DNA from: Spirochaetales bacterium
GTDB lineage: Bacteria; Spirochaetota; Spirochaetia; ARS1246
Assembly (NCBI GenBank): GCA_002688185.1
Contig: NZCE01000039.1
Coordinates: 24,483-88,482, forward strand
DNA: 64,000 nucleotides
Reading direction: 5' to 3'
Part shown: positions 1-9,598 of the stretch, one piece after another
Numbering within the stretch: the first letter of the stretch is position 1
How the letters are laid out: the number at the start of each line of letters is the position of its first letter
Notes under the pieces: model-generated
Told to the model about the DNA's origin: nothing
What the model saw: only the letters and a program-made list of their open reading frames with translations
Databases searched by the model: none
Position numbers and translations under genes: made by a program

Positions 1-62
1 CGAAACCGGGGAGCGCATTCAAAGTGTAGGTAAGTTGCCCGATTAAGAACTCGCGCAAAGAA

Positions 63-102
63 CGCAGAGCGCTCGGTGGTCCTCCCTCGGCGAGCTCTGC
101 GC
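63..102. other. GC-rich stem-loop upstream of secA
   Basis: The left arm CGCAGAGCGCTCG and right arm CGAGCTCTGCG pair over 11 bp with a two-base bulge. No T-run follows on either strand, so it is not a classical intrinsic terminator. It could be the remains of a terminator or a processing structure for a gene outside the window. No gene is visible in 1-247. Confidence 0.35.
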
Positions 103-124
103 GAACTCCGCACGTCACGCGACG

Positions 125-195
125 GCTTCGCGCGACGGCGTCCGCACTCCGTACGGGACTGCTTCGCGCGACGGCGTCCGCACTGCGTCCGCACT
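125..195. repeat. Tandem GC-rich repeat, 36-bp period
   Basis: A 24-bp unit starting GCTTCGCGCGACGGCG occurs identically at 125-148 and 161-184. A third partial copy of its tail (GCGTCCGCACT) follows at 185-195. The repeat lies between the stem-loop and the secA promoter and is not part of any convincing ORF. Its period (36) is a multiple of 12, like the short tandem repeats elsewhere in this window. Confidence 0.8.
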
Positions 196-224
196 TGACC
201 ATAAGGGTGGGGAGTTTGCATACT
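195..224 (+). promoter_or_regulatory. Putative sigma70 promoter of secA
   Basis: TTGACC at 195-200 is followed 18 bp later by CATACT at 219-224, a good match to -35 and -10 boxes. Transcription would start near 231, giving a leader of about 17 nt before the secA ATG at 248. A GGAAGG ribosome site lies at 236-241. Not tested experimentally. Confidence 0.5.
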
Positions 225-247
225 AGGCGGTAATTGGAAGGTATACA

Positions 248-3019
248 ATGAATCAAAAATGGTTGAAGGTGCTTTTTGGCTCTCAGCACGATCGCGATCT
301 CAAACAACTTCTGCCAATCTTGCATGAGATAAATGACAAAGAGCGCTGGGCAAGGGATCTAGAAAAGCAAGACTTCATTGACATGACCGAGCAATTCCGC
401 ACCCGAGTTGCTTCCGGTGAAACTCTAAACGCAATTATGCCAGAGGCGTTTGCCATGGTACGAGAGGCCGCAAGGCGCGCCCTTGGAGAACGCCCTTTTG
501 ATGCACAGATTCTTGGTGCCATTGTCCTTCACCAAGGGAAAGTAATGGAAATGAAGACCGGAGAAGGAAAAACATTGTCTTGCGTGGGAGCTGCTTACTT
601 AAACGCCTTGGTCGGTGATGGCGTGCACATTGTAACTGTGAACGACTATCTCGCTGAACGAGATGCGGATTGGATGCGACCCATATTTTTGTATCTCGGA
701 ATGAGCGTCGGTGTTATTCTCTCTCAGATGGATCCCGAGGCCCGACGGGCGGAGTATGCGCGGGATGTTACCTACGGCACCAATAATGAGTTTGGATTTG
801 ATTATTTAAGGGACAATATGCGCTGGGACGCCACTCTTCGAGTGCAGGCGAGCCATCGTTATTGCATCATCGACGAGATTGATTCAATCCTAATCGACGA
901 AGCTCGTACGCCTCTTATTATCTCCGGTGCCGCGGAGGACGACACGGCGAGGTTTCAGCAGGTCAACCGCCTGGCGCCACAGCTCGTGGAATGTGATAGA
1001 GACCCTGAAACCGACGAGTACCCGGAAGAGCCCGTGGGAGATTATAAGGTAGAGGAAAAAAACAAAAAAATATCCTTTACGGATGCGGGCTTGGCTTCAA
1101 TTGAAAAGCTGCTGATTGGCAGAAAACTCATTCAGGGTTCGATCTTTTTGGACGACAATTTCGAGTTTATCCATTATTTCACTCAATCCCTCAAGGCCCA
1201 CCGCTTATTCAAACGGGATGTTGATTACGTTGTACAAAACGGCGGCGTGCAAATTGTTGATGAGTTCACCGGGCGCATTTTGCATGGTAGGAGATACTCG
1301 GAAGGACTGCATCAGGCTATCGAAGCAAAGGAAAATATCAACATTGCCAAACGAAACAAAACTTTGGCAACGGTCACATTTCAGAACTTCTTTCGGATGT
1401 ACGACAAGATTGCCGGTATGACCGGTACGGCGGATACTGAGGCCCGAGAGTTCGCCAAAATTTACAATCTGGAAGTAGTTGTGCTTCCCACCAACCGGCC
1501 GCTGATTCGAGACGATCAGGACGATGTGATTTACCTTACAGAAAAGGAGAAAAACGATGCCATCGGCGCGGAGATCGTGGAAGCGTACAAGAAAGGTCAG
1601 CCGGTACTTGTGGGCACGGTGTCAATAGAAAAATCGGAGCTTCTCTCTCAGATGCTGGTAAAACACGGGGTGAAGCATGAAGTGCTCAACGCCAAGAACC
1701 ACGCGCGAGAGGCGCTTATTATCGCTGAAGCCGGGTCCCGTGGCTCGGTAACCATTGCCACGAACATGGCCGGCAGAGGCACGGATATAAAACTAGGAGG
1801 AAATCCCGACTTTAGGGCACGGAGAAAGGTGGGTACCGAGGCTTCCGACGAAGAGTTCAACAAGGCTTTTGCTCGGGAATACCAGTCCTGGCTTGACGAT
1901 TATAAGTCGGTTAAAGATCGAGGCGGTCTTTATGTCCTCGGCACTGAACGGCATGAATCAAGGCGCATTGATAACCAGTTGAGAGGGAGATCCGGCCGTC
2001 AGGGTGACCCTGGCCGATCTCGTTTTTTTATATCACTCGATGACGATTTAATGCGGCTTTTCAGCGACAACCTCAAGCCCATGATGCAAAAACTTGGAAT
2101 GAAGGACGGTGAGCCCATATTCCACCCATGGATCAATAAATCCATAGAACGAGCCCAGGGAAGGGTGGAGGAGCGCAATTTTGATATCAGAAAGCACTTA
2201 TTGGACTTTGACAATGTGCTGAATGAACAGCGAGAGTTTATTTACTCTCAGAGGAATGAGATTTTGTCTGACTCCGACCTCATTGACCGCGTTTATGACT
2301 CGACTAAGGAGATTGTGGAGGAGTTTATAGACGCATATAGATCTTCCCGCAGCGCCCCGATGTCTGCCGCACAGCAGCTCATTTCTGATCTGCAAACCAA
2401 CTTTCTCTACACCCCGGGCATGACAGTAGAAGAGATCAACAGCATAGCTGTCGATGAAGCCCAAGGCCAAATCCTTCGCGATATTCAATCCGACCTCACC
2501 TCGAAGGGTGATCAAGTCGGCAAAGCGAATCTCAACGCGTTCATCCGGTACGAGTATCTGCGCAATATCGACACCAGATGGCAGGATCACCTTGAGAACT
2601 TGGAAGCACTTCGCGAGGCCGTGTATCTGAGATCCTACGGCCAGAAAAACCCGCTCCTAGAATATAAACTAGAAGGATTTCAGATTTTCGACAAACTCAT
2701 CTATGATATCAAGACGTCAATCGCGCAAAAGATAGTAAAGGTAAGAATCCAAGAGCCCAAGGCCAAATATGTTCAAAGTAGTGGATTAGACGCCGCTCAA
2801 GCAAGCCACACCCAGCTGGGACAATTCGCGGGCTCGGGAACGCAGGCACGCCCTGCAAAACGGACCGCAAATAGGCCGGCCCCGCGGCGACGACCAACCA
2901 CAGAAGAGAATGTGGGCAATCAACCTATCCAAGTTACTCGGACGCAGCCAAAGGTGGGGAGAAACGAGCCGTGCCCATGCGGGAGTGGCCGCAAGTATAA
3001 GTACTGCCACGGTTCATAG
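248..3019 (+). CDS. secA: Preprotein translocase ATPase SecA
   Basis: SecA is the cytoplasmic motor ATPase that pushes unfolded preproteins through the SecYEG channel. The 923-residue product has the expected length. The Walker A loop MKTGEGKT is at residues 102-109, the DEAD-type Walker B ([15 protein letters not shown]) lies near 207, and helicase motifs such as [14 protein letters not shown] and the [13 protein letters not shown] motif VI follow. The C-terminus has the zinc-binding SEC-C signature ([13 protein letters not shown]) used to contact SecB or ribosomes. The ATG at 248 is preceded by GGAAGG. It appears to be a single-gene unit with its own promoter at 195-224, and it converges on a tiny minus-strand ORF that overlaps its last 6 bp. 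The family assignment is secure. Confidence 0.98.
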   Translation: MNQKWLKVLFGSQHDRDLKQLLPILHEINDKERWARDLEKQDFIDMTEQFRTRVASGETLNAIMPEAFAMVREAARRALGERPFDAQILGAIVLHQGKVMEMKTGEGKTLSCVGAAYLNALVGDGVHIVTVNDYLAERDADWMRPIFLYLGMSVGVILSQMDPEARRAEYARDVTYGTNNEFGFDYLRDNMRWDATLRVQASHRYCIIDEIDSILIDEARTPLIISGAAEDDTARFQQVNRLAPQLVECDRDPETDEYPEEPVGDYKVEEKNKKISFTDAGLASIEKLLIGRKLIQGSIFLDDNFEFIHYFTQSLKAHRLFKRDVDYVVQNGGVQIVDEFTGRILHGRRYSEGLHQAIEAKENINIAKRNKTLATVTFQNFFRMYDKIAGMTGTADTEAREFAKIYNLEVVVLPTNRPLIRDDQDDVIYLTEKEKNDAIGAEIVEAYKKGQPVLVGTVSIEKSELLSQMLVKHGVKHEVLNAKNHAREALIIAEAGSRGSVTIATNMAGRGTDIKLGGNPDFRARRKVGTEASDEEFNKAFAREYQSWLDDYKSVKDRGGLYVLGTERHESRRIDNQLRGRSGRQGDPGRSRFFISLDDDLMRLFSDNLKPMMQKLGMKDGEPIFHPWINKSIERAQGRVEERNFDIRKHLLDFDNVLNEQREFIYSQRNEILSDSDLIDRVYDSTKEIVEEFIDAYRSSRSAPMSAAQQLISDLQTNFLYTPGMTVEEINSIAVDEAQGQILRDIQSDLTSKGDQVGKANLNAFIRYEYLRNIDTRWQDHLENLEALREAVYLRSYGQKNPLLEYKLEGFQIFDKLIYDIKTSIAQKIVKVRIQEPKAKYVQSSGLDAAQASHTQLGQFAGSGTQARPAKRTANRPAPRRRPTTEENVGNQPIQVTRTQPKVGRNEPCPCGSGRKYKYCHGS

Positions 3020-3166
3020 TAGTGCTTTCAATCGACCATAAGATCCGTGGTAGCTTTTCTTAAGTAGGGTATTTTCCCTCGTCTGTTCGGTTTTCGCCCC
3101 TGCATAGGCATTGATAAGGATGAATATGGCAAGTAGCACAATAAGGGCAATTACCAGCTTTCTCAT
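3014..3166 (-). CDS. Small putative secreted or membrane protein (50 aa)
   Basis: This ORF reads from ATG at 3166 to TGA at 3014 and encodes 50 residues. A good ribosome site (AGGAG, about 8 nt upstream) supports translation. The N-terminus [20 protein letters not shown] is a basic start followed by a hydrophobic stretch, then YAG, which resembles a signal peptide with a possible cut after AYA. The rest is short and polar (KTEQTRE...). It lies 21 bp downstream of the LysM/M23 peptidase gene on the same strand, so it may be cotranscribed, and its end overlaps secA by 6 bp. I do not recognise the family. It could be a spurious ORF, although the RBS and signal-like N-terminus argue for a real gene. 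Confidence 0.5.
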   Translation of the reverse strand: MRKLVIALIVLLAIFILINAYAGAKTEQTRENTLLKKSYHGSYGRLKALL

Positions 3167-3187
3167 GGTTGATTCTCCTGATCTCAT

Positions 3188-4279
3188 CTAGTAAAGGAAT
3201 CTGATAGGATCCAGTGGAACTTGATTCTTATAAATCGAAAAATGAAGATGGGGTCCGGTGCTCCTACCGGTATTTCCCACTTTTCCGATTATCGAATACT
3301 GGTCTACCCATTGCCCTTTTCGGATGGTCCAAGTGCTGAGATGCGCATAGAGAGTTTGATACCCGCCTGCATGACTCAACACGACGTATTTTCCAAACGT
3401 TCTGCTTTCCGCGACAGTCGTCACCTTACCGTGGTTGGACGCCCGGACTGATGCTCCCTGACTTCCGGCGATATCCAGCCCGTTATGCATGCGCCGCACA
3501 TCGGTAAAAGGATCGTCACGCATCTCAAATCCCGATGTTATGTTTCCTCTGAAAGGCCAAACAAAGAGGGTCCCCAACGATGAACGGTATTGGACGTCAT
3601 CCATTTTGGCCTGAGGAATAAAGAGAGTATCACCGGCATGAATTACCGATGACTGAATATTATTCGCATCCAAAATCGGATTAAGGGTAACTCCGAACCG
3701 TTCTGCGATGCCGGCGAGATTATCCTGCGCTTTTACCTGATAGAGCACACCGTCTCTAGACGGAATTCGGATCTCGATTCCGGCCTGGAGTCTGCGAACA
3801 TCCTTTATGCCGTTATATGAAATAACAGTATCCATTCGTACCCCAAACTCGCCGGCGATTTCCGATACTGTGTCGCCAGGCTGCACCGTGTAGACTCGAG
3901 GGGTTTCCTGCATGAGTATATTACTGTCTAGAAATATCTCTTCATCAATGCCATCAATCGCGATTCCCGGGTTTAAAAAGTCGCCGATGAGAGAATCGAT
4001 TCCGTCATCTCGGGGCAGAAGCTCCACCCCATGAGCCTCAACCACCATTCCGAGGCTGATTACGCTCGACGCAAAAAAAAGCACAAAGAGGAGCACAAAG
4101 ATCAGGCCGGAAGCATAGAGATACCGAGGCTTGAGAATGGCCTTAATATTAATCATTTGAATCATGGCTGCGATACCGGAAACATGTAATTGTATAGATC
4201 TTATATTTTTTTTATTTTTTGTACCTACGGACCGGTGCGTTCGTCTTCGCACGTGCTGCCGGGCGATAAGTTGTGTCAT
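3188..4279 (-). CDS. LysM and M23 peptidase-domain protein, membrane anchored
   Basis: This is a cell-wall endopeptidase of the M23/LytM type, or a catalytically active relative of the NlpD/EnvC class. From the N-terminus there is one membrane segment (about 56-79), two LysM peptidoglycan-binding repeats (about 129-173 and 179-224) and an M23 domain (about 240-363). The zinc ligands are present: HNGLD (His265, Asp269) and HLH (His344, His346), so hydrolase activity is plausible. The protein should face the periplasm and trim peptidoglycan during growth or division. The start is uncertain: ATG at 4279 has a GGATGG-like ribosome site, but internal ATGs at residues 39 and 42 would give a more typical short N-terminus before the membrane helix. 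It diverges from lepB. Confidence 0.9.
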   Translation of the reverse strand: MTQLIARQHVRRRTHRSVGTKNKKNIRSIQLHVSGIAAMIQMINIKAILKPRYLYASGLIFVLLFVLFFASSVISLGMVVEAHGVELLPRDDGIDSLIGDFLNPGIAIDGIDEEIFLDSNILMQETPRVYTVQPGDTVSEIAGEFGVRMDTVISYNGIKDVRRLQAGIEIRIPSRDGVLYQVKAQDNLAGIAERFGVTLNPILDANNIQSSVIHAGDTLFIPQAKMDDVQYRSSLGTLFVWPFRGNITSGFEMRDDPFTDVRRMHNGLDIAGSQGASVRASNHGKVTTVAESRTFGKYVVLSHAGGYQTLYAHLSTWTIRKGQWVDQYSIIGKVGNTGRSTGPHLHFSIYKNQVPLDPIRFLY

Positions 4280-4402
4280 TGTCTACCATCCAAACCATAG
4301 ATCAATTGTCGCATTTGTCATCATTCCAAGCAATCCACGCTGTCGATTGCATGGATTGCTTCGATTATATCCGAAATTACTTCAAGGCTCCTATGAATCA
4401 TA

Positions 4403-4431
4403 TCGACAATTAGTGTGGATCTGATTAATAT
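4403..4431 (+). promoter_or_regulatory. Putative promoter of lepB-ftsI-DUF115 operon
   Basis: TCGACA at 4403-4408, a 17-bp spacer and TAATAT at 4426-4431 form a plausible sigma70 promoter. Transcription would begin near 4438, only about 5 nt before the ATG at 4443, which implies a leaderless or nearly leaderless mRNA and fits the absence of a Shine-Dalgarno sequence there. It also argues against the in-frame TTG at 4431 as the start. Confidence 0.4.
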
Positions 4432-4442
4432 TGAATCTCGCT

Positions 4443-4904
4443 ATGATGGATTTTGAAGCCCATCCGTGGAAAACGCTATGCCTCGTTGCGATCGGCGTTG
4501 CAGTCGTCGCGTACGCGGCCATCGGCGTGTACACTGTCGAAGGAACATCGATGATCCCGAATATCTCCCCTGGAGATAGGGTGGTAATATATAGATGGGG
4601 AAAAATACGGAAAGGTGACGTGGTAATCCTGACGCTCCCAGACACAAAATCATTTGCAATCAAACGGGTTGTTGGAACTGCCGGCGACACCATCTCTCAT
4701 AGTAAAGGTTTTATTCACATTGCCGAACAATCTCTGCCGTTACGATCAGAGGCACACCCGGCAATTGCCACTGCCGGTGTCGTGCCTGTCAAATCCTACT
4801 TTGTAGCGGGAGACCTTCTATATGAATCCATTGATTCGCGCGATTACGGTTTTATCTCCAGAGATTCAATAAGAGGGCGAGTTCTTGACTTTAGGCGGAG
4901 ATAG
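4443..4904 (+). CDS. lepB: Signal peptidase I
   Basis: Type I signal peptidases cut signal peptides from exported proteins at the periplasmic face of the inner membrane using a Ser-Lys dyad. Here the serine is in EGTSMIP (Ser36) and the lysine in FAIKRVVG (Lys74). The downstream box GDLLYESIDSRDYGF matches the family's conserved GDN.xxSxDSR region. A single N-terminal membrane helix (about 10-30) precedes the catalytic domain. At 153 residues it is a short, minimal member of the family. The ATG at 4443 is preferred over the upstream TTG at 4431 because that TTG overlaps a -10 box. The 3' end overlaps ftsI by 20 bp, so the two are cotranscribed. Confidence 0.9.
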   Translation: MMDFEAHPWKTLCLVAIGVAVVAYAAIGVYTVEGTSMIPNISPGDRVVIYRWGKIRKGDVVILTLPDTKSFAIKRVVGTAGDTISHSKGFIHIAEQSLPLRSEAHPAIATAGVVPVKSYFVAGDLLYESIDSRDYGFISRDSIRGRVLDFRRR

Positions 4905-6768
4905 GCGCCCGGAAACCAGGAAGCTGGGACGGTTTGGCGCGGTATTAGTACTACTCGGTATAGCGGTCCTCGTAATCATCTGGAGATACATATCCCTGAT
5001 GTTGTTGACACCTGAAATTCAACAGAATCCTGCGCGGCGGACCACCGTAGAGCGCGGCCCAATCCTCGACAGAAACGGCAGAATACTCGCCATCCAAACC
5101 GAGCTCTACTCGGTAACGGCTTGGAAGCCTGAGATTGAAGACAGAAACCGGATTATCGATGTGTTAGGGCCTATCATTGGCATGGACGCAGGATCGATTG
5201 TAGCGATCCTTTCAAGGCAGGCTTCTTTTAACTATATCAAACGCAAAGTGACACAGCGGGAAAGTGATCGGATCAAGGAGCTTATTGACAGCGGCGAGTT
5301 GCCCGGTATCCATCTTCAGCGGGAGTTTAGCCGCACATATCCTGAGGAAAACCTTGCCTCGCACATACTTGGCATAGTAGGAGTGGACAACGAAGGGCTG
5401 GAAGGGTTGGAGCTGGTATATAACAATATCCTCAGTCCCCCCATTGAGGAATCAAATCAAGATATAGTGTATGGTAGCCAACTATTTCTGACAATTGACG
5501 TTAATATCCAGTATATGGCTGAAAAGCTCGTGGCAAAAACTTTGGACGAGAATCAGGCAGATTCGGTCATGATCCTAGTGATGGATGCTCGTAACGGAGA
5601 TTTACTTGGTTACGCGTCGGCGCCGGATTTTAATCCCAACGTCTACAACTCGTTTCCACCAAGAAACCGCCTAAATCGCCCGGCACTTTCAGCGTATGAG
5701 CCCGGATCGGTGTTCAAAGTATTTACCATTGCCAGTATGCTGGAAATTGGGGGAGTCACTCAGCAAAGCACGTTTACCTGCAACGGATACTATGAGCACC
5801 CTGATATTCCTGAGCCTATCAACTGTCTCGGCACCCATGGCGTTGTAAATCCAACGGCTATCATAAAGTATTCGTGCAATGCCGGAGCCGCCTATGCGTC
5901 AGAGCTTGTCGCAACGAACATGTTTTACGATATGCTGCGTCGGTTTGGTTTTGGATCGGAAACGGCCTTGCCCTTCCCCGGCGAGTCAAACGGACTTCTC
6001 ACTCAGCCTGCACAATGGTCGGCCCGTACAAAACCGACAATGGCATTTGGCCAAGAAATTTCTGTATCGGCAGTACAGATCGCCGTGGCCGCCACAAGCT
6101 TCGCCAATGCCGGAATGATTCTAGAGCCACACATCGTAAAAAAAATCGTCTCCCCAGAAGGGCGCGTGCTGGAAGAATATGCTCGCAAGCCTCTCTCCGA
6201 TGCTATCTCACAGGAAACAGCCCGGGCGATGTTACTCATGATGGAGCAGGCGACGCTTTCCGGCGCAACGGCGACCCGCGCGGCAATAGATGGAGTCCGA
6301 GTGTCGGCAAAAACCGGCACCGCTCAAATATTTGATGTGAAAACGGGCAAGTATTCCGAAGAGGCCTTTATTGCATCATGCTTGGCCATATTCCCAACTG
6401 ACGACCCACGATTGGTGGTTTATTCGGTAATTGAACACCCAAAAGCAGGCGAAACGTACGGGGGTCGAATAGCCGCACCGATGATTCGGGAGATCGGCAG
6501 AGAATTAGTTGAATACCTTGAAATCCCCAAATCATCGGATATTGTCTATGAGCATGACGGCACCGTTCGTGTTAGCAGTGCGCCTGAGCTCGTGCTTGGC
6601 AATGTTTTACCCGACTTCACCGGCTATGCAAAAAGACAGCTCATGAGTCTGCTCCAGAACCGAGACGTAAAGTTTGATATTAATGGCGAAGGTTGGGTAA
6701 TCAAACAGAATCCAGCACCCGGAACCCCCATAGAGAAGGGCATGCTCATCAAGCTGGATCTTGAATGA
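4885..6768 (+). CDS. ftsI: Division-type penicillin-binding protein (PBP2/FtsI) with PASTA domain
   Basis: This is a class B penicillin-binding protein that crosslinks septal peptidoglycan, working with FtsW. A short cytoplasmic N-terminus and one membrane helix (about 17-41) lead into the dimerisation domain (about 55-190) and the transpeptidase domain. The three active-site motifs are intact: SVFK (Ser275, Lys278), SCN (330-332) and KTG (476-478). A single PASTA domain occupies about 570-627. The start is TTG at 4885, with AAGAGGG about 7 nt upstream inside lepB. The gene is not in the dcw cluster at the other end of the window, where ftsI is often found. Its stop overlaps the start of the DUF115 gene (ATGA). 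Confidence 0.93.
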   Translation: MTLGGDRRPETRKLGRFGAVLVLLGIAVLVIIWRYISLMLLTPEIQQNPARRTTVERGPILDRNGRILAIQTELYSVTAWKPEIEDRNRIIDVLGPIIGMDAGSIVAILSRQASFNYIKRKVTQRESDRIKELIDSGELPGIHLQREFSRTYPEENLASHILGIVGVDNEGLEGLELVYNNILSPPIEESNQDIVYGSQLFLTIDVNIQYMAEKLVAKTLDENQADSVMILVMDARNGDLLGYASAPDFNPNVYNSFPPRNRLNRPALSAYEPGSVFKVFTIASMLEIGGVTQQSTFTCNGYYEHPDIPEPINCLGTHGVVNPTAIIKYSCNAGAAYASELVATNMFYDMLRRFGFGSETALPFPGESNGLLTQPAQWSARTKPTMAFGQEISVSAVQIAVAATSFANAGMILEPHIVKKIVSPEGRVLEEYARKPLSDAISQETARAMLLMMEQATLSGATATRAAIDGVRVSAKTGTAQIFDVKTGKYSEEAFIASCLAIFPTDDPRLVVYSVIEHPKAGETYGGRIAAPMIREIGRELVEYLEIPKSSDIVYEHDGTVRVSSAPELVLGNVLPDFTGYAKRQLMSLLQNRDVKFDINGEGWVIKQNPAPGTPIEKGMLIKLDLE

Positions 6769-8591
6769 CATATTTTGAGGGCAACGCGGCGGAAATAGCC
6801 GCTTTCCACCCTTCTTTTATGACAGAGATAGTGGCAAAATACGAGCCGGACAATAAACTTAAAATCGTTGAGACACAATCCGGGCTTCCTACGGCTCGTA
6901 TACACGGAGTGTATCTACACTCATTAAGGGATCCTGCCAGGGAAGCCGAGCGGGTGCTGCAACATGATGATGACCGGTCCTGCGTTTGCTGTGTGTTTTT
7001 TGGCTTTGGTTTGGGATATTTTGTGGAAGAGTTTTTGAAGCGCCACCCTAATACGCCGGTGGTTATCATTGAGCCCAACAGTCGGATGTTTTTAAGCAGT
7101 TTGGCGGCGAGAGACCTACGCCGTATTTTCAGTGCAGACAATATAAGTCTGCTCCTTGACGTCGAGCCAGAGGCAATCGCAACCGTTCTAAATCAGTTTC
7201 AATCCGGCCGTATTCGCATCGTCAGTCCTCGCTCCCTCGAACAGACTAATAAAAACTATTTTGTTCGTGCTCGGGCGGTAGTCGATTCGTTTCTCTCAAG
7301 ACGAGAAATAAACAAAAACACGCTAAAAAGATTTGGGAAACGATGGGTGAAGAATTTCGTCGGGAATATGTCTCTTCTGCTTTCGAGTCAAGGTATATCT
7401 TCTCTTGCCAACACATGCGTCGGCACACCCGCCATAGTGTTGGCCGCCGGTCCATCGCTCGACCAAGTTCTCCCGAGCATAGCTGAAGTGGGCAAGCGGT
7501 GCATCACAATTGCTGTAGACACGAGTTATCGCGCGCTGGAACGATTTGGTGCAAATCCTGACTTCCTCGTCGTAGTCGATCCGCAATACTGGAACACCCG
7601 ACACCTCGATGGGTGTGATACATCCAATACATTGTTGGTCTCGGAATCTTCCACTTTTCCGTCGGTGCTTCGGCGTGAATATCGAGGTATTTTTTTTGGT
7701 GATTCATTATTTCCGCTGGGAGCATACATTGAGGGGTGCCTTGGAGGATTCGGTAAAATCGGCGCCGGTGGCTCAGTGGCCACCTCCGCATGGGATCTTG
7801 CACGACATTTAGGTTGCAAGCCGATTTTCACCGCTGGTTTAGATTTAGGCTATCCGAGCAGCAGCACGCATTTTAACGGAGGCAGATTTGAGGAGTTGAT
7901 TCTGTCTAAAACGAGCAGACTGATGACTTCAGAATCGGGGAGCTTTCGTTTGCTGAATGATGCCCAATCATTTTTCGTTCCCGCTAACAACGGATCACGG
8001 GTTCTCACGGATCGCAGATTGATTACCTACAAGTGGTGGTTTGAAAATCAGCTTAAAATTTATCCCGAAGTTGAGAGCTTTACCTTGTCTAAGGACGGCG
8101 TAAAGCTGGACGGTATGCCGCTTGCGGCAATTGAGGACATACTTTCGCTGCCGGCAATTTCGGGGGCAAAGGCGTCGCTCATTCAAGTGGCGAAGCAACC
8201 TACTTCTGAAGAATTCGTTGAACGCGGTAGAAAACTGATAGTTGCCCTAGAGGACCTTCACGTGAAACTTCGTAGTTTTCTAGAGCTGGCTAAGAGGGGA
8301 GCAACCGTGGTATCTATGATCGACCCTAAAATGGGGATAGATCTCGCGTCTGCGTTGGATGAGCTGAATACTCTGGACGCTGAGCTCTTGTCCTCCGCCT
8401 CAAAAGATATTGTGGGATTTCTTATTCACGATACGGCCTACGCCATAGTTGAGCAGCTAGTCGATGGAGGAGACGGAGTGATGGATCATTCACATAGGCT
8501 ATATGAAGAATTGACCAAGGCATCCGAGTTTCATCTATCCTTGGTAACCAAGGCAGAAAACGAAATAAGGTTAAAGTTATGCGCCCACTAA
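6765..8591 (+). CDS. DUF115 / Maf-like motility accessory protein
   Basis: The 608-residue product belongs to the DUF115 family (MptE-like fold), which includes the Maf motility accessory factors. In several bacteria Maf proteins are needed for transfer of nonulosonic acids to flagellin. The supporting features are the glycine-rich FGFGLGY loop (79-85), the central TPAIVLAAGPSLDQVLPSI segment (221-239), and the later GGSVATSAWDLARHLG and AGLDLGYP motifs. It is translationally coupled to ftsI by a 4-bp overlap and is the last gene before a strong terminator. A role in flagellar filament glycosylation fits the large flagellar operon nearby, but the genetic linkage here is to cell-wall genes, so the acceptor remains an inference. 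Confidence 0.8.
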   Translation: MTYFEGNAAEIAAFHPSFMTEIVAKYEPDNKLKIVETQSGLPTARIHGVYLHSLRDPAREAERVLQHDDDRSCVCCVFFGFGLGYFVEEFLKRHPNTPVVIIEPNSRMFLSSLAARDLRRIFSADNISLLLDVEPEAIATVLNQFQSGRIRIVSPRSLEQTNKNYFVRARAVVDSFLSRREINKNTLKRFGKRWVKNFVGNMSLLLSSQGISSLANTCVGTPAIVLAAGPSLDQVLPSIAEVGKRCITIAVDTSYRALERFGANPDFLVVVDPQYWNTRHLDGCDTSNTLLVSESSTFPSVLRREYRGIFFGDSLFPLGAYIEGCLGGFGKIGAGGSVATSAWDLARHLGCKPIFTAGLDLGYPSSSTHFNGGRFEELILSKTSRLMTSESGSFRLLNDAQSFFVPANNGSRVLTDRRLITYKWWFENQLKIYPEVESFTLSKDGVKLDGMPLAAIEDILSLPAISGAKASLIQVAKQPTSEEFVERGRKLIVALEDLHVKLRSFLELAKRGATVVSMIDPKMGIDLASALDELNTLDAELLSSASKDIVGFLIHDTAYAIVEQLVDGGDGVMDHSHRLYEELTKASEFHLSLVTKAENEIRLKLCAH

Positions 8592-8634
8592 CCGACAAAA
8601 TAGTTAGGGACCTTAAGTTCCCTTAGCAATAATT

Positions 8635-8676
8635 AAGCGGTATGCTTTGATGACGTCCAGGCATATCGCTTTTTTT
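8635..8676 (+). terminator. Rho-independent terminator after DUF115 gene
   Basis: The arms AAGCGGTATGC and GCATATCGCTT pair over 11 bp with one G-U pair, around a 14-nt loop, and are followed by a run of seven Ts. It lies 43 bp after the DUF115 stop. The run of Ts touches the stop codon of the converging minus-strand operon at 8675. Confidence 0.9.
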
Positions 8677-9598
8677 ATATCCGGCCGGCCAAGGCTCGGT
8701 TCTTCTCATAGGCCATGAGCTCGTCACGGCTGAGCTTCCCCTCTTCAATATCAACGCCGAGCTTTTTTGATAGGGCGCCTACAACCAATTGACTAAAACG
8801 CTCGAAAGTTGGTGTATCTCCCGATTCCTCGCCTATGCTCGTCATCGGCTCCAAAGCCTTATCTTTGATTTCAAGCGGCACCCAGATAACCTTAAAAAGG
8901 GCATCGGTGTCCATAGCGGTGAGAAACGCCACGATATTTATGATGAAAAGGTTTTCGATCTCGCTCAAAAGTATAGTTGCCAGTTTCTTTCCATGGGCAC
9001 GCACGGCTCCTTGATGTTTGTACCAGGCGTCGGCCACGCCAAGCTCTTTAAACACCTCAGTAAGGGTTTCCCCGATTGCGTGGAACGCATGGTCTCCGGA
9101 CTCAAATTTTGTTTTTTCGAACACCATCTGTACGTTGACGGTGGCATCAGGATCGATAAACACCAAAGTGCGTTGACCGGTTACGATAACGTAGTCAAGA
9201 TCCGGACACTCTCCCTTGATCTCGTTGATAAGATTGGCGAAATTAGCGAGGCAAATAATTGCGCGTGCACCTGCGTCTTTGAGTATAAAGCTTATCTCTC
9301 TGCCCTTATACATCGTATTAAACGGGACGGCCACCGAACCGATCTTCTGAATTCCAAAAAAACTAAAGGCAAACTCCGGTATATTGGGCATCATGAGGGC
9401 AACGCGATCGCCTCTGCCTATCCCTAGATTGGAAAGACCATTGGCCACCCGATTGGCGTTTTCATTGAGCTCCTGATATGTGTAGGTTTTGCCTTCAAAT
9501 CTCATTGACTCGCGTCGTCTAAACGTCTTGCTGATTTTCTCGAGTGTTTGCCCGAGGCCAATCGGAGGAAGCTCTGACGCCTTTGCTCTACTGAGCAC
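8675..9598 (-). CDS. Chimeric ORF: acyl-CoA synthetase N-half plus lipoate ligase-like C-half
   Basis: Residues 1 to about 142 read as the N-terminal subdomain of an AMP-forming acyl-CoA synthetase (TYTYQELNENANRVANGL, GDRVALMMPN, GSVAVPFNTMYKGREISFIL), but the text stops before the ATP motif YTSGTTGxPKG. From TLVFIDPDA (144 on) the sequence switches to what reads as the C-terminal part of a lipoate-protein ligase A-like fold (FIDPDATVNVQMVFEK, then HGKKLATILLSEIENL at 202-217 with the candidate lipoate-site lysine). The missing complementary halves are fused in the upstream ORF 9598-11016. The start is GTG at 9598, overlapping the upstream TAG by one base, so the two ORFs are translationally coupled. 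Both are in frame, with no stop at the junction. The acyl-CoA synthetase half is clear; the lipoate-ligase call is weaker and rests on sequence pattern and the neighbouring lipoyl protein. Confidence 0.75.
   Translation of the reverse strand: MLSRAKASELPPIGLGQTLEKISKTFRRRESMRFEGKTYTYQELNENANRVANGLSNLGIGRGDRVALMMPNIPEFAFSFFGIQKIGSVAVPFNTMYKGREISFILKDAGARAIICLANFANLINEIKGECPDLDYVIVTGQRTLVFIDPDATVNVQMVFEKTKFESGDHAFHAIGETLTEVFKELGVADAWYKHQGAVRAHGKKLATILLSEIENLFIINIVAFLTAMDTDALFKVIWVPLEIKDKALEPMTSIGEESGDTPTFERFSQLVVGALSKKLGVDIEEGKLSRDELMAYEKNRALAGRI

Noticed and set aside
125..195. Short CRISPR array
   Set aside because: Only two full copies with a 12-bp gap, GC-biased unit, no cas genes and no spacer-like sequences.
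8789..9427. Plus-strand 212-residue ORF opposite the chimeric gene
   Set aside because: Shadow of the real minus-strand coding; no domain features and no ribosome site that fits.
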